Shown here: piece by piece, positions 19,151 to 29,980 of the stretch
Numbering within the stretch: position 1 is the stretch's first letter
How the letters are laid out: the number at the start of each line of letters is the position of its first letter
NCBI GenBank assembly: GCA_003210075.1
Contig: QCNR01000009.1
Location: 1-58,721, forward strand
Length of the DNA: 58,721 bases
Reading direction: 5' to 3'
DNA from: Pelagibacteraceae bacterium AG-426-G09
GTDB taxonomy: Bacteria; Pseudomonadota; Alphaproteobacteria; Pelagibacterales; Pelagibacteraceae
Translations under genes and position numbers: made by a program
The notes under the pieces: generated by a model
The model's database searches: none
Told to the model about the DNA's origin: nothing
What the model saw: the letters and a program-made list of their open reading frames with translations, nothing else

Positions 19151-19636
19151 TTATCTATAGGGATTGTCTGCCTTTATATTTGAAGCAAGTATATTTTCCC
19201 ATCTATCTCCATTTTCTAAAAGCTTCTCTTTATTGTAATAAAGTTCTTCTCGAGTTTCTGTAGCAAATTCAAAATTTGGACCTTGAACGATTGCATCTAC
19301 TGGACAAGACTCCTCGCACAATCCACAATAAATACACTTAAGCATGTCTATGTCATATCTAGTAGTTTTTCTACTACCATCCTCTCTTTCAGAAGATTCA
19401 ATCGTAATGGCTTGGGCAGGGCATACTGCCTCGCACAGTTTGCAAGCTATGCATCTTTCCTCCCCATTAGGATACCTTCTTAAAGCATGCTCGCCTCTTG
19501 CTCTTGGACTAACTTGACCTTTTTCAAATGGATAATTTATAGTTTTTTTTGATTTAAAAACCTCTTTTACTGCAATTAATAGTCCAGCAGCAAAATCTAT
19601 CATAAATATAGTTTTTAGTAATCTAGCTAGTTTCAT
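19151..19636 (-). CDS. nuoI: NADH-quinone oxidoreductase subunit I
   Basis: Peripheral-arm subunit carrying iron-sulfur clusters N6a and N6b, which pass electrons to NuoB. The 161-residue protein has two complete 4Fe-4S motifs: Cys62, 65, 68, 72 ([12 protein letters not shown]) and Cys101, 104, 107, 111 ([12 protein letters not shown]), each followed by Pro as expected. The N-terminal amphipathic region [16 protein letters not shown] anchors it to the membrane arm. Its start overlaps the nuoH stop by 4 bases. Confidence 0.97.
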   Translation of the reverse strand: MKLARLLKTIFMIDFAAGLLIAVKEVFKSKKTINYPFEKGQVSPRARGEHALRRYPNGEERCIACKLCEAVCPAQAITIESSEREDGSRKTTRYDIDMLKCIYCGLCEESCPVDAIVQGPNFEFATETREELYYNKEKLLENGDRWENILASNIKADNPYR

Positions 19637-20634
19637 GTTTGTACCGGTAATAAGTTAAAATAAAGTAAATATCCCGCAGTTAACACAACCCAAATTAAAG
19701 AAAACGGTAAAAATATTTTCCAACCTAACTTCATTAATTGATCATATCTATATCTTGGAACAATAGCTTTAACCAGAGCAAAAAGGATAAATAAAAATAA
19801 AATTTTAAAAATTAACCAGATTGGAGCTGGAACAAATTTTAAAGTTTCAATATCCAATGGTGGTAACCATCCACCTAAAAATAATATTGATCCCATTGCA
19901 CACATTAATAAAATATTTGCATATTCCCCTAACCAAAACATTGCATACATCATTCCGGAATATTCGGTTTGATAACCCGCAACTAATTCAGCTTCAGCCT
20001 CTGGTAAATCAAAAGGTGGCCTATTAGTTTCCGCTAAAGCTGAAATAAAAAATATAACAAACATCGGAAAAAGTGGTAATACAAACCACATATTTTTTTG
20101 TGCTAAAACTATATCATTAAGGTTTAAAGAACCAACACATAACAAAACATTAATTATAATAACACCTATCGAAACTTCATATGACACCATTTGAGCAGCT
20201 GATCTTATAGCTCCTAGGAAAGGATATTTAGAATTGGATGCCCACCCACCCATTATAATTCCATAAACTCCAAGAGAAGAAACAGCAAATAAATATAATA
20301 TTCCAACATTAATATCTGCTAAAACTAAATTTTCACTAAATGGTATTACTGCCCATGCAACAAGCGCTAATGTCATAGTGATTATGGGTGCTAAAATAAA
20401 AATTACTTTATTTGAACTTGCGGGAATTATTATTTCTTTAAAAATGTATTTTAATGCATCAGCCAATGATTGAAGTAATCCAAAAGGGCCAACTACATTT
20501 GGGCCTCTTCTTTTTTGCACTAAAGCCCAAACTCTTCTATCTAGCCAAACTATCATTGCAACAGTTACTAAAACAGGGATCAATAAAAATAAAATCTTAT
20601 AAGTTTCATTAAATAGAATATATAAACTATTCAT
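19633..20634 (-). CDS. nuoH: NADH-quinone oxidoreductase subunit H
   Basis: Membrane subunit that with NuoB and NuoD builds the quinone-binding chamber. The 333-residue, eight-helix protein has [20 protein letters not shown] near residue 30, [14 protein letters not shown], and [20 protein letters not shown] with its string of conserved acidic residues, then [12 protein letters not shown]. These are unmistakable for NuoH/ND1. It sits 2 bases after nuoG. Confidence 0.97.
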   Translation of the reverse strand: MNSLYILFNETYKILFLLIPVLVTVAMIVWLDRRVWALVQKRRGPNVVGPFGLLQSLADALKYIFKEIIIPASSNKVIFILAPIITMTLALVAWAVIPFSENLVLADINVGILYLFAVSSLGVYGIIMGGWASNSKYPFLGAIRSAAQMVSYEVSIGVIIINVLLCVGSLNLNDIVLAQKNMWFVLPLFPMFVIFFISALAETNRPPFDLPEAEAELVAGYQTEYSGMMYAMFWLGEYANILLMCAMGSILFLGGWLPPLDIETLKFVPAPIWLIFKILFLFILFALVKAIVPRYRYDQLMKLGWKIFLPFSLIWVVLTAGYLLYFNLLPVQT

Positions 20635-20636
20635 AA

Positions 20637-22664
20637 TTATCCATCGGTTCCAGTTTTTCCAAAGTTTGATCTTAAAGATCTACATTCAGACATAGTTTTC
20701 GAGTTTTTTGCTATTACATTTGAGAAATAATAATCAATATCGTCAACTAATATTTCTTCACTTACAAAATCAAAATTAGTTAAAATAAATTCTTCTTTTC
20801 TTGTCTGATTAAGATAGTTTAACATACTATCAATAAGTTCCTCTTTATCTTTAAACAAATATTTTCCCCTTAAAATATTCGAAATTTCATTTATTATTTC
20901 CCAATCCTCTTTTGCTAGCTCGGTTGGATAAGAGGCTTTATAGGCTTTTTGAATTTTGCCTTCTAGATTTGTATAATAGCCATCCTGCTCTGTATAGGCG
21001 GAACCAGGTAAAATTAAATCTGAGTTTTTTGCACCCTCATCACCATGTGATCCAATATATATTTTAAATAAATCTTTTGTATCTAATTTTAGTTTATCTT
21101 GACCTATTAGGAATAGTAAATCAATAGAGTTTTCACTCAATTTTTCTAAAAGCAAGTTCCTTCCATTATTGGAGCTAAATAATGTTAAATCATAAGACCC
21201 CACAGTAGAAGCATCATTCGACAAAACATTTAAAGCATTCCACTCCTTATTAATTTTATTATGTGCAATTAAATATTTCTTTAATTCCTCAAATATATAT
21301 TTGCCTGATTTAAGTTTTAACACAGACTGACCAATAATAATTACTGGTTTTAGAGATTGAATTATTTTATCTGATAATTCATTTTTACCTTCTATAATAT
21401 CTCGAATAAAATTTGAGGAATTTTCAAGAATTTTATAAGGATAGGTTTGATCACCAATATCGTTTGATGAGTAAATTGGTAATTTAGATTTTAAATAAGC
21501 TTTTCTTATTCTACTATTTAACATAGTCGCTTCATATCTAGGATTTGCACCAATAATTAAAATAAGATCTGACTCTTCAATTCCTGTAATTCTAGAGTTA
21601 AATCTATAATTTTGTTTTTCTGAATAATTTACATAATAATTATCACTTCTTGATTCAGTCATGGTTGAGTTTAAAACTTTGTTAAATAGTTCTTTTGTAG
21701 CATAACAAGTTTCCATGTTAGTTAAATCTCCCGTAAAGCAACCAATTTTCTCAGGGCTAGTGTTCTCAATTTTTGATTTCAAAATATCATATGCTGAATT
21801 CCATGAAATTTTTTTAAATTTATTTCCTTCTTTTATAAACGGTGAGTCTAATCTTTGATTTTTTAATCCATCACAAGAATACCTGGTTTTATCAGAAATC
21901 CATTCTTCGTTAATATCCTCGTTTATTCTGGGCAGAACTCTTTTAACTTCCCATCCATATGTATCTACTCTTATATTAGATCCAACAGCATCCATTACAT
22001 CAATCGACTCTGTTTTTTTTAATTCCCATGGTCTAGCTTCAAAAACATATGGTCTTGATGTAAGCGCACCAACTGGACAAAGGTCTATTACATTAGCAGA
22101 TAATTCTGAGTCCATTGCTTTTTCTAAATAGGTAGTAATCTGCATGTTTTCTCCTCTACCAATTGCACCTAGCTCTGGTACTCCTGCAACTTCTGTTGCG
22201 AATCTTATACATCTTGTACAATGAATACATCTTGTCATTTGAGTTTTGATTAAAGGACCCATATATTTTTCAGGCACTAATCTTTTATTCTCTTTAAACC
22301 TTGATTTATCTACACCATAAAACATCGATTGATCTTGAAGATCGCACTCACCACCTTGGTCACATACTGGACAGTCTAATGGATGATTTACTAATAAAAA
22401 TTCCATTACTCCTTTTCTAGCTTTTTCAACCATGCTTGTATTTGTCTTAATATTCATTCCATCTGAAGCAGGCATTGCACACGAAGCTATAGGTTTAGGA
22501 GATTTTTCTATTTCAACTAAACACATTCTACAATTTCCAGCAATAGATAATTTTTCGTGATAACAAAATCTGGGAATTTCATATCCAGCCTGCTCACAGG
22601 CTTGAAGGACGGTTAGACCTTCTTCTACTTCGATTTCTTTACCATTAACTTTTAATTTAAGCAT
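20637..22664 (-). CDS. nuoG: NADH-quinone oxidoreductase subunit G
   Basis: Large iron-sulfur subunit of the NADH-oxidising arm. The 675-residue protein starts with a ferredoxin-like 2Fe-2S domain ([22 protein letters not shown], near residues 30-52), the His-ligated cluster region ([19 protein letters not shown]) and a 4Fe-4S motif ([10 protein letters not shown]...CPVGAL). A molybdopterin-oxidoreductase-like domain follows and is degenerate, as usual in NuoG. Size agrees with mitochondrial-type NuoG/NDUFS1 (about 690). It overlaps the nuoF 3' end by 8 bases. Confidence 0.96.
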   Translation of the reverse strand: MLKLKVNGKEIEVEEGLTVLQACEQAGYEIPRFCYHEKLSIAGNCRMCLVEIEKSPKPIASCAMPASDGMNIKTNTSMVEKARKGVMEFLLVNHPLDCPVCDQGGECDLQDQSMFYGVDKSRFKENKRLVPEKYMGPLIKTQMTRCIHCTRCIRFATEVAGVPELGAIGRGENMQITTYLEKAMDSELSANVIDLCPVGALTSRPYVFEARPWELKKTESIDVMDAVGSNIRVDTYGWEVKRVLPRINEDINEEWISDKTRYSCDGLKNQRLDSPFIKEGNKFKKISWNSAYDILKSKIENTSPEKIGCFTGDLTNMETCYATKELFNKVLNSTMTESRSDNYYVNYSEKQNYRFNSRITGIEESDLILIIGANPRYEATMLNSRIRKAYLKSKLPIYSSNDIGDQTYPYKILENSSNFIRDIIEGKNELSDKIIQSLKPVIIIGQSVLKLKSGKYIFEELKKYLIAHNKINKEWNALNVLSNDASTVGSYDLTLFSSNNGRNLLLEKLSENSIDLLFLIGQDKLKLDTKDLFKIYIGSHGDEGAKNSDLILPGSAYTEQDGYYTNLEGKIQKAYKASYPTELAKEDWEIINEISNILRGKYLFKDKEELIDSMLNYLNQTRKEEFILTNFDFVSEEILVDDIDYYFSNVIAKNSKTMSECRSLRSNFGKTGTDG

Positions 22665-23988
22665 TTTCTTTTTCTAATAAATGTTGGTCAACTAAATATG
22701 GATTTTTTTGTCCAGTGTTTACTAATGGATTAAAGTTATTTCTTTCCTCAATTTCTTTTTTAAAATGTCTAAGTAGTCCTTGAACTGGCCAAGATGATCC
22801 TTCCCCAAATGCACAAATAGTATGCCCTTCAATTTGCTTTGTGACATCCATCAACATATCAACTTCTTCTCTGGACGCTTCTCCTTTAGCCATTCTCTCC
22901 AACATTCTCCACATCCAGCCAGAACCTTCTCTGCATGGTGTGCATTGACCACAACTTTCATGTTTATAAAATCTTGCAATTCTTGCCATGCATTTAATGA
23001 TGTCTTGATCATTATTAATTACAACAATGCCTGCAGTTCCTAATCCTGTTTTATTTTCAACGCATGAATCAAAATCCATTTTAATTGTATCGCATATTTG
23101 TTTTGGTAATAAAGGCATAGAAGATCCACCTGGTATTACAGCTTTAAGATTATCCCAGCCTCCAACAACTCCACCTGCATGTTTTTCTATTAAGTCTTTT
23201 AAAGGAACGCCCATCTCTTCTTCTACATTACAAGGGTTATTTACGTTTCCCGAAATACAATAAATTTTAGTACCAGTGTTTCTTTCCCGTCCAAGTGATG
23301 AAAACCATTTTGCACCTCTTCTTAATATAGTAGGTACAACTGAGATAGTTTCTACATTATTAATTATTGTTGGACATCCATATAATCCAATTAATGCTGG
23401 AAATGGTGGTTTAAGTCTAGGTTGGCCTTTTTTACCTTCAAGGCTCTCCAACAAAGCTGTTTCCTCCCCGCAAATGTAGGCGCCAGCACCATAATGCAAA
23501 TAAATATCTAGATCCCACCCTGTACCTGAGGAATTTTTTCCTATTAAACCATCTTTATAGGCCTCATCAATTGCTTGTTGAAGTTTAGCACCCTCATTTA
23601 TGTACTCTCCTCTAATATAAATATAACAAACATGTGCATTTACTGCGTAAGATGAAATTAAACAACCTTCTATTAATTTGTGAGGTTCAAACCTTAAAAT
23701 ATCCCTATCTTTGCAAGTTCCAGGTTCAGATTCATCGGCATTAATAACTAAATAATGAGGTCTATTTCCAACTTCTTTAGGTGCAAATGACCACTTTAAT
23801 CCAGTTGGAAATCCTGCGCCACCTCTACCTCTTAATTGTGAATCTTTAATCTCATTAATTATCCAATCTCTTCCTTTTTGACAAATATCCTTAGTATTTT
23901 CCCAATCGCCTCTATCTTTTGCAGACTTTAGATCTGAGCCAAAATCGTTATATAAATTTTTAAAAATTCTGTCTTTGTCTTCAAGCAT
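22657..23988 (-). CDS. nuoF: NADH-quinone oxidoreductase subunit F
   Basis: Oxidises NADH with FMN and passes electrons to cluster N3. The 443-residue protein has the Gly-rich nucleotide region [11 protein letters not shown] (53-63), the FMN region [34 protein letters not shown], and the N3 ligands Cys346, Cys349, Cys352 and Cys392. Start and stop overlap nuoE and nuoG by 8 bases each, so the NADH-dehydrogenase module E-F-G is translationally linked. Confidence 0.97.
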   Translation of the reverse strand: MLEDKDRIFKNLYNDFGSDLKSAKDRGDWENTKDICQKGRDWIINEIKDSQLRGRGGAGFPTGLKWSFAPKEVGNRPHYLVINADESEPGTCKDRDILRFEPHKLIEGCLISSYAVNAHVCYIYIRGEYINEGAKLQQAIDEAYKDGLIGKNSSGTGWDLDIYLHYGAGAYICGEETALLESLEGKKGQPRLKPPFPALIGLYGCPTIINNVETISVVPTILRRGAKWFSSLGRERNTGTKIYCISGNVNNPCNVEEEMGVPLKDLIEKHAGGVVGGWDNLKAVIPGGSSMPLLPKQICDTIKMDFDSCVENKTGLGTAGIVVINNDQDIIKCMARIARFYKHESCGQCTPCREGSGWMWRMLERMAKGEASREEVDMLMDVTKQIEGHTICAFGEGSSWPVQGLLRHFKKEIEERNNFNPLVNTGQKNPYLVDQHLLEKENA

Positions 23989-24589
23989 TTTTACTATCCA
24001 TTAATGTAATTCTATTATTTTCTGGTTCTGAGCTTTTTCTTCCTTTGTATGAACCAGGTTCAATATTTTGTCCGTTTTTTATATTTTCAATTATTTTATC
24101 TAACTTTTTTTCATCTAAATCTTCGTAGTAATCGTCATTAATCTGCATCATTGGTGCATTTACACATGCTCCTAAGCATTCAACTTCCATCCAAGATATA
24201 TCTCCGTCATTAGAAACCACATTCTCATTTTGTGAAATTTTTTTTTTACAAACATCAACAAGTTTATATGCTCCTCTAAGCATACACGGTGTTGTAGTAC
24301 AAACTTGAAAGAAATATTTTCCTACAGGGGCTAAATTGTACATTGTATAAAATGTTGCTACCTCATAAACTTTTATGTAAGGCATTTCTAAATATTTGGC
24401 TATATATTTCATTGCAGACAAAGGTATCCAATTATCATTTTGTCTTTGAGCTATATATAAAAAAGCCATTACTGCGCTTTGTTGTTTGCCCATAGGGTAA
24501 TTCGAAATAATTTTATTAGCTAACTTTAGACTTTCGTTGTTGAATTCAAATTTTTCTGGCTGATTTTTAGATATTTTTTTTATACTCAT
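23981..24589 (-). CDS. nuoE: NADH-quinone oxidoreductase subunit E
   Basis: Thioredoxin-fold 2Fe-2S subunit (cluster N1a) of complex I. The 202-residue protein has the four ligands in the usual spacing: Cys97, Cys102, Cys138 and Cys142 (VCTTTPC and ECLGAC). The last 40 or so residues ([16 protein letters not shown] and onward) form a polar extension, as in alphaproteobacterial and mitochondrial versions. It overlaps nuoD by 4 and nuoF by 8 bases. Confidence 0.96.
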   Translation of the reverse strand: MSIKKISKNQPEKFEFNNESLKLANKIISNYPMGKQQSAVMAFLYIAQRQNDNWIPLSAMKYIAKYLEMPYIKVYEVATFYTMYNLAPVGKYFFQVCTTTPCMLRGAYKLVDVCKKKISQNENVVSNDGDISWMEVECLGACVNAPMMQINDDYYEDLDEKKLDKIIENIKNGQNIEPGSYKGRKSSEPENNRITLMDSKNA

Positions 24590-25761
24590 CGATCAACCTC
24601 TCCAAAAACAATATCCATCGAACCAAGAACTGCAGGAACATCGGCTAGCATATGTCCTTTAATTAAATAATCCATTGCTTGAAGATGTGAAAAACCTGGG
24701 GCTTTTATTTTGCACTTATAGGGTTTATTTGAACCGTCTGATATCAAATATACCCCAAATTCACCTTTTGGAGCCTCAACTGAACTATATATTTCGTCTT
24801 TATCTACCCTATAACCTTCTGTGAATAATTTAAAATGATGAATTAAAGCTTCCATGGAATTTTTTAATTCTTTTTTTGCGGGCGGCGTGACTTTTGCATC
24901 TTGTGTTTTAACTGGTCCCTTTGGTAATTTTACCAAACATTGATTGATTATATTTACACTCTCTCTCATTTCTTCAATTCTACATAAGTATCTATCATAA
25001 CAGTCTCCATTTTTACCAATAGGAACTTTAAATTTTAATTGTTCGTAGCAATCGTAAGGTTGAGATTTTCTTAAATCCCAAGCAACACCAGAACCCCTGA
25101 GCATTACTCCTGAGAAGGAATAGTCTAGAGCATCTTGTTTAGATACAATTCCAATATCAACATTTCTTTGTTTAAAAATTCTATTATCTGTAAGTAAAGT
25201 TTCTAAATCATTAATAATTGTTGGAAACTGCTCGCAAAATTCTGCAATATCTTCCACAAGACCTCTTGGTAAATCTTGATGAACTCCACCAGGCCTAAAA
25301 TAATTTGCATGCAATCTTGAACCAGAAACTCTTTCATAGAAACCCATTAATTTTTCTCTCTCCTCAAAACCCCATAAAGTTGGTGTTAAGGCGCCTACGT
25401 CCATAGCTTGTGTAGTTACGTTTAAAATATGACTTAATATTCTTCCAATTTCACAAAAAATAACTCTAATAAATTGACCTCTTATTGGGACTTCTAAATT
25501 TAAAATTTTTTCTATAGCTAATGCAAAAGCATGTTCTTGGTTCATAGGAGCAACATAATCAAGTCTATCAAAGTAAGGAACTGCTTGAGTGTAAGTTTTA
25601 TGCTCAATTAATTTTTCTGTACCTCTATGCAACAAACCAATATGTGGATCTGCCTTCTCAACAACTTCTCCGTCTAACTCCAGTATTAATCTCAGCACAC
25701 CATGAGCAGCTGGATGCTGTGGTCCGAAGTTAAGATTTAAAGTTTTTTTTTCTTTAGTCAT
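24586..25761 (-). CDS. nuoD: NADH-quinone oxidoreductase subunit D
   Basis: 49-kDa subunit forming the quinone-reduction site with NuoB. The 391-residue protein has the conserved start [20 protein letters not shown], the [16 protein letters not shown] segment with a quinone-contacting His, the [16 protein letters not shown] region containing a conserved Tyr/Asp-equivalent stretch, and the C-terminal [19 protein letters not shown]. Separate nuoC and nuoD genes are present, unlike the fused form in E. coli. It overlaps nuoC by 8 bases. Confidence 0.97.
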   Translation of the reverse strand: MTKEKKTLNLNFGPQHPAAHGVLRLILELDGEVVEKADPHIGLLHRGTEKLIEHKTYTQAVPYFDRLDYVAPMNQEHAFALAIEKILNLEVPIRGQFIRVIFCEIGRILSHILNVTTQAMDVGALTPTLWGFEEREKLMGFYERVSGSRLHANYFRPGGVHQDLPRGLVEDIAEFCEQFPTIINDLETLLTDNRIFKQRNVDIGIVSKQDALDYSFSGVMLRGSGVAWDLRKSQPYDCYEQLKFKVPIGKNGDCYDRYLCRIEEMRESVNIINQCLVKLPKGPVKTQDAKVTPPAKKELKNSMEALIHHFKLFTEGYRVDKDEIYSSVEAPKGEFGVYLISDGSNKPYKCKIKAPGFSHLQAMDYLIKGHMLADVPAVLGSMDIVFGEVDR

Positions 25762-26350
25762 TTTTTTTACTTATCTCTTTTATATATTTTGTTCCTTCCC
25801 AAGGACTCTCATAGTCAAAATTTCTATAATTTTGTTCTAATTTTACAGGTTCATAAATAACTTTTTTATCATCCTCGCTATACCTAACCTCATTATGACC
25901 AGTTAAAGGAAAATCCTTTCTTAAAGGAAATCCCTCAAAATTATAGTCTGTGAGAATTCTTCTTAGGTCAGGATGATCTTTGAATTTTATTCCATACATA
26001 TCAAAAACTTCTCTTTCCATCCAATTTGCAGATGGAAAAATTTCTGTGACTGAAGGAATTACTTCTTTTTCGTTTATTGTATAACTTAAAATAATTCTAC
26101 TATTAAGTTCGTGACTTAATAACAAATAAATTAATTTAAATCTTTCATTCTCTTCTGGGTAATCAACAGCTGTTATATCCACTAATTGTCTAAACTTTGT
26201 AAAATTACTACTTTTCAAAAAAACTAAAACATCAATTAAATTTTCACATTCTATATATAAATACAGCTGATTATGTTTTATCTCACTTAATTTAATTTTA
26301 GTTGCAAGTTCAGAATTAATTTTTTTTTCTAAATCAGATAAATTGATCAT
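25754..26350 (-). CDS. nuoC: NADH-quinone oxidoreductase subunit C
   Basis: 30-kDa structural subunit of the peripheral arm. The 198-residue protein contains the family signature [20 protein letters not shown] with [19 protein letters not shown], and an N-terminal domain with the [15 protein letters not shown] segment. The C-terminal tail ([10 protein letters not shown]) is typical. It sits 4 bases after nuoB and overlaps nuoD by 8. Confidence 0.96.
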   Translation of the reverse strand: MINLSDLEKKINSELATKIKLSEIKHNQLYLYIECENLIDVLVFLKSSNFTKFRQLVDITAVDYPEENERFKLIYLLLSHELNSRIILSYTINEKEVIPSVTEIFPSANWMEREVFDMYGIKFKDHPDLRRILTDYNFEGFPLRKDFPLTGHNEVRYSEDDKKVIYEPVKLEQNYRNFDYESPWEGTKYIKEISKKND

Positions 26351-26354
26351 TGAG

Positions 26355-26876
26355 TTATCTTTCTATTGAACCTTTATTTCTAATTTTTTTTTGTAATTGC
26401 AAGATGCCATATAATAATGCTTCAGCTGAAGGAGGGCATCCTGGTACGTAGACATCGACCGGGACAACTCTATCACAGCCTCTAACAACCGAATAAGAAT
26501 AATGGTAATATCCACCACCATTAGCACAGCTACCCATTGATATAACATATCTTGGCTCTGGCATTTGGTCATATACTTTTCTTAATGCAGGCGCCATCTT
26601 GTTTGTTAATGTGCCTGCTACAATCATAACATCTGACTGGCGAGGTGAAGCTCTTGGCGCCGCACCAAATCTTTCAAGATCATATCTTGGCATAGATGTT
26701 TGCATCATTTCTACAGCGCAGCATGCTAAACCAAATGTCATCCAGTGAAGTGATCCTGTTCTTGCCCAATTAATTAAATTATCAAAAGACGTGGTGATAA
26801 AACCTTTTTCTCCAAAATCTTTTGCTAAGTCTTTAAATTCCTCTGGAATTTCTTTTTCTTTTTCCGCAAAATTCAT
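26355..26876 (-). CDS. nuoB: NADH-quinone oxidoreductase subunit B
   Basis: Carries the terminal cluster N2 that reduces quinone. The 173-residue protein shows the N2 ligands Cys52, Cys53, Cys117 and Cys147 in [20 protein letters not shown] and [13 protein letters not shown]. The segment [19 protein letters not shown] is also conserved. It lies 3 bases after nuoA. A second minus-strand frame inside it (26363-26572) is only a shadow. Confidence 0.97.
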   Translation of the reverse strand: MNFAEKEKEIPEEFKDLAKDFGEKGFITTSFDNLINWARTGSLHWMTFGLACCAVEMMQTSMPRYDLERFGAAPRASPRQSDVMIVAGTLTNKMAPALRKVYDQMPEPRYVISMGSCANGGGYYHYSYSVVRGCDRVVPVDVYVPGCPPSAEALLYGILQLQKKIRNKGSIER

Positions 26877-26879
26877 TTT

Positions 26880-27257
26880 TTATTCCCAATCTAATGCTCC
26901 TTTTTTCCACTCATATATAAATCCAATTGTTAATATAAGTAAAAATATCATCATTGATATAAATCCAAACAAACCAATGTTGCCTAATGAAATTGCCCAA
27001 GGAAACAAAAATGCAATTTCTAAATCAAATATAATAAATAAAATAGCTACTAAATAAAATCTAACATCAAATTCCATTCTTGAATCATTGAAAGCCTCAA
27101 AGCCACATTCATATGTCGATAATTTTTCAGGATCAGGATTTTTAGGTGAAAAAACAAAATTAACAAAAATAAACCCTATACTTAATATAAGGGCAATTGC
27201 TAAAAATATTATTATAGACAGATATTCGTTTAAAAAGTCAAATAGCATGGAGTTCAT
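26880..27257 (-). CDS. nuoA: NADH-quinone oxidoreductase subunit A
   Basis: Small membrane subunit near the quinone site and the first gene of the fourteen-gene complex I cluster. The 125-residue protein has three helices and the signature [24 protein letters not shown] (about residues 41-64), with the Cys-containing loop of ND3/NuoA. No strong ribosome-binding site precedes either the ATG at 27257 or an internal one three codons on; I keep the longer form. Transcription may come through tRNA-Asp, 56 bases upstream. Confidence 0.94.
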   Translation of the reverse strand: MNSMLFDFLNEYLSIIIFLAIALILSIGFIFVNFVFSPKNPDPEKLSTYECGFEAFNDSRMEFDVRFYLVAILFIIFDLEIAFLFPWAISLGNIGLFGFISMMIFLLILTIGFIYEWKKGALDWE

Positions 27258-27313
27258 ATATATCAGTTTTAGGATAATAAAAGAAGAAGATAGGTCACAG
27301 AATACCGCAAAAA

Positions 27314-27390
27314 TGGCGGGAGTGACGGGACTCGAACCCGCGGCCTCCTGCGTGACAGGCAGGCGCTCTAACCAACTGAGCTACACCCCC
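27314..27390 (-). tRNA. tRNA-Asp (anticodon GUC)
   Basis: On the minus strand 77 bases fold as a full cloverleaf: acceptor GGGGGTG/CACTCCC (one G-U pair), D arm GCTC/GAGC, anticodon arm CCTGC/GCAGG with loop CTGTCAC giving GTC, and T arm GCGGG/CCCGT around TTCGAGT. Discriminator G73 is the tRNA-Asp identity base, and CCA is encoded. It lies 6 bases after tRNA-Val, so the two are co-transcribed. Confidence 0.97.
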
Positions 27391-27396
27391 ATTTTT

Positions 27397-27472
27397 TGGT
27401 GGGCAGTAAAGGACTCGAACCTTTGACCCCCTCGGTGTAAACGAGATGCTCTACCAACTGAGCTAACCGCCC
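27397..27472 (-). tRNA. tRNA-Val (anticodon UAC)
   Basis: On the minus strand 76 bases fold as a cloverleaf: acceptor GGGCGGT/ACTGCCC, D arm GCTC/GAGC, anticodon arm TCTCG/CGAGG with loop TTTACAC giving TAC, and T arm AAAGG/CCTTT. Discriminator A73 and an encoded CCA are present. The pair tRNA-Val/tRNA-Asp ahead of nuoA is a recurring alphaproteobacterial arrangement (recalled, not checked). Confidence 0.97.
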
Positions 27473-27487
27473 CCAAAAAACTAACGC

Positions 27488-27516
27488 TTTTTACATCAAG
27501 CATTCAACAATGTAAA
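27488..27516 (-). promoter_or_regulatory. Likely promoter of the tRNA-Val/tRNA-Asp pair
   Basis: In the tRNA sense TTTACA (27511-27516) and TAAAAA (27488-27493) are separated by exactly 17 bases, placing the start near 27481, about 9 bases before mature tRNA-Val. The -35 box lies inside a small inverted repeat (27506-27511 with 27516-27521) just after the lon stop, which might also weakly terminate lon transcripts. It may serve nuoA too, as no better promoter is evident before nuoA. Confidence 0.45.
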
Positions 27517-27529
27517 TTGTTATAAATAA

Positions 27530-29920
27530 TTAATTTGTAAGAATTTTCTCTGAATCTTCTTCTTTTTTAGATTTTGCAATGTCTTGTACTTCGACCCAAT
27601 CAACTCTTTTAAGTTCTTTGGTTAGTGCAATTTTCAGAACTTCATCTACATGTTTGACAGGCGTAATTTTAATATCATTTTTAACTCTTTCGGGAATATC
27701 CACTAAATCCTTTTCATTGTCTTTTGGTATTAAAACATGCTTAATACCAGCTCTATGCGCTGCGAGTAATTTTTCCTTTAATCCACCAATAGCTAAAACC
27801 TGACCTGTAATCGTCACCTCCCCTGTCATTGCGATTTCCCGATTAATTGGAATGTTGGTTATAGATGATACAATAGAAGTTACCATTGCAATTCCAGCAG
27901 ATGGTCCATCTTTAGGAGTTGCACCCTCTGGTACATGAATATGAAAGTCTTTCTTTTCAAAAAGTGGAGGAATAATTCCATATTCTACACTTTTTGATCT
28001 AACAAAAGATTTTGCAGCTTTAACGGACTCTTGCATTACATCTCCTAATTTACCAGTAATTTGCATTCTTCCTTTGCCCGGCATATGTACGGTTTCTATT
28101 TTTAATATTTCCCCTCCAAATTCTGTCCAGGCAAGACCTGTAACAATTCCAATTTTATTTTCTGTTTCTACCTCTCCATATTTAAATTTCTTAACACCTA
28201 AAAAATCATTAATATTTGTAGCATTTACCTCAACTTTGTTTTTTTCATTGTTAACAATTTTCTTAACTACTTTTCTTGTGATTTTAGATATTTCTCTCTC
28301 TAGATTTCTTACTCCGGACTCTCTAGTATAAGATCTTATTATTTCACTTATAGTTCCATCTTTTAAATCTAACTCATTATCCTTCACTCCATTTTCTTTA
28401 ATTTGCTTCGGTAAAAGATATTTATTTGCAATATTTATTTTTTCATCCTCTGTATAACCAGGTATTCTAATCACTTCCATTCTATCTAATAGCGGCGGAA
28501 GAATATTTAATGTATTTGCTGTAGTAACAAACATTACATCTGATAAGTCATAATCAACTTCAAGATAATGATCATTAAAGGTCGTATTTTGCTCAGGATC
28601 CAAAGCTTCCAACAAAGCTGATGATGGATCTCCTCTATAATCATTTCCTACTTTATCTATCTCATCTAAAAGAATTAATGGATTTTTAGTACCAGCTTTT
28701 TTCATCATTTGAATTATTTTACCAGGTAAAGAACCGATATATGTTCTTCTATGTCCTCTTATTTCAGCTTCATCTCTTACACCACCAAGAGACATTCTAA
28801 CAAACTGTCTATTGGTAGCTTTAGCAATTGATTTACCTAAAGAAGTTTTTCCAACTCCCGGAGGACCAATCAGACATAATATTGGACCTTTAATCTTTTC
28901 CATTCTTTTTTGAACAGCTAAAAATTCAATAATTCTTTCTTTAACTTTTTCCAAACCAAAGTGATCTTCATCTAAAGTTTTAATTGCGTTGTTTAAATCG
29001 ATATCAACTTTGTCTTTTTTAAACCAAGGCAAGTCGATCATCCAATCTAGATAGTTTCTTACAACTGTGGCTTCAGCAGACATTGGGCTCATGTTCTTTA
29101 ATTTTTTTAGCTCGGACATACATTTTTTTTCAACATCTTTTGGCATTTTAGCTTTTAAAATTGATTTTTTTAAATTTGTGCTTTCGTCTTTACCATCTTC
29201 AATTTCACCAAGTTCTTTTTGAATAGCCTTTAATTGTTCATTCAAGTAATATTCTCTTTGAGTTTTCTCCATTTGATTTTTTACTCTTCCTCTAATTCTT
29301 TTTTCAACACCAATAATACTTGTTTCGTTTTCCATTACTTTAATTATGGCATTTATTCTTTTTTTGACATCAAACGTCTCAAAAATTTGTTGTTTTTCTG
29401 AAATTGTCATATTTAAATGAGAAGCAATATGATCAGCAACTGCAGACGGATCTTTTAAGTCTTTAATAGTGTTTATTGTTTCTGACGAAACTTTTTTATT
29501 TATTGAAGTTAATTTTTCCAATCTCCGAATAGCAACAGAAGACAACGACAATAGTTCGTCTTTGTCACTTATTTCGTCTTTTTGAATTTCATAATCACAT
29601 TTGATTAGTTTTTCATTTTCCACAAAATCTAAAATTTTTGCTCTTTTAACGCCCTCTACTAATACCTTCACTGTTCCATCAGGTAATTTCAATAATTGTA
29701 AAATTCTGCTTTCGCAACCGTAATTAAAAATATCATTCCTCTTTGGGTCATCAGTTTCTGAATTTTTTTGTGTGACTAACAAGATTTTTTTCTCTGATGC
29801 CATAACATCGTTTAAAGCATTTATCGATTTATCTCTCCCAACAAATAATGGAATTACCATGCTTGGAAAAACTACAATATCTCTTAAAGGTAATAAGGGT
29901 AGATTCATTTTTACATTCAT
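27530..29920 (-). CDS. lon: ATP-dependent Lon protease
   Basis: Cytosolic AAA+ serine protease that removes misfolded and some regulatory proteins. The 796-residue protein has the N-terminal substrate domain (LPLLPLRDIVVFPSMVIPLF at the start), Walker A GPPGVGKTS, Walker B PLILLDEIDKVG, and the C-terminal protease domain with the catalytic Ser in PKDGPSAGIAM and Lys in AIGGLKEKLLAAHRAG. Length is normal (784-810). It is separated from clpX by 60 bases. No heat-shock promoter was recognised, although a TATAAT-like box lies in this spacer. Confidence 0.97.
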   Translation of the reverse strand: MNVKMNLPLLPLRDIVVFPSMVIPLFVGRDKSINALNDVMASEKKILLVTQKNSETDDPKRNDIFNYGCESRILQLLKLPDGTVKVLVEGVKRAKILDFVENEKLIKCDYEIQKDEISDKDELLSLSSVAIRRLEKLTSINKKVSSETINTIKDLKDPSAVADHIASHLNMTISEKQQIFETFDVKKRINAIIKVMENETSIIGVEKRIRGRVKNQMEKTQREYYLNEQLKAIQKELGEIEDGKDESTNLKKSILKAKMPKDVEKKCMSELKKLKNMSPMSAEATVVRNYLDWMIDLPWFKKDKVDIDLNNAIKTLDEDHFGLEKVKERIIEFLAVQKRMEKIKGPILCLIGPPGVGKTSLGKSIAKATNRQFVRMSLGGVRDEAEIRGHRRTYIGSLPGKIIQMMKKAGTKNPLILLDEIDKVGNDYRGDPSSALLEALDPEQNTTFNDHYLEVDYDLSDVMFVTTANTLNILPPLLDRMEVIRIPGYTEDEKINIANKYLLPKQIKENGVKDNELDLKDGTISEIIRSYTRESGVRNLEREISKITRKVVKKIVNNEKNKVEVNATNINDFLGVKKFKYGEVETENKIGIVTGLAWTEFGGEILKIETVHMPGKGRMQITGKLGDVMQESVKAAKSFVRSKSVEYGIIPPLFEKKDFHIHVPEGATPKDGPSAGIAMVTSIVSSITNIPINREIAMTGEVTITGQVLAIGGLKEKLLAAHRAGIKHVLIPKDNEKDLVDIPERVKNDIKITPVKHVDEVLKIALTKELKRVDWVEVQDIAKSKKEEDSEKILTN

Positions 29921-29980
29921 ATTTTTTAAATATGGATATTATATAAAAATTTGCAATAGTTAATTGGAAATTATTAAATA

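Noticed and set aside
27088-27426. A 112-codon plus-strand frame across the tRNA-Asp and tRNA-Val genes
   Set aside because: It is the antisense reading of tRNA genes ([20 protein letters not shown]), a well-known source of false protein annotations.
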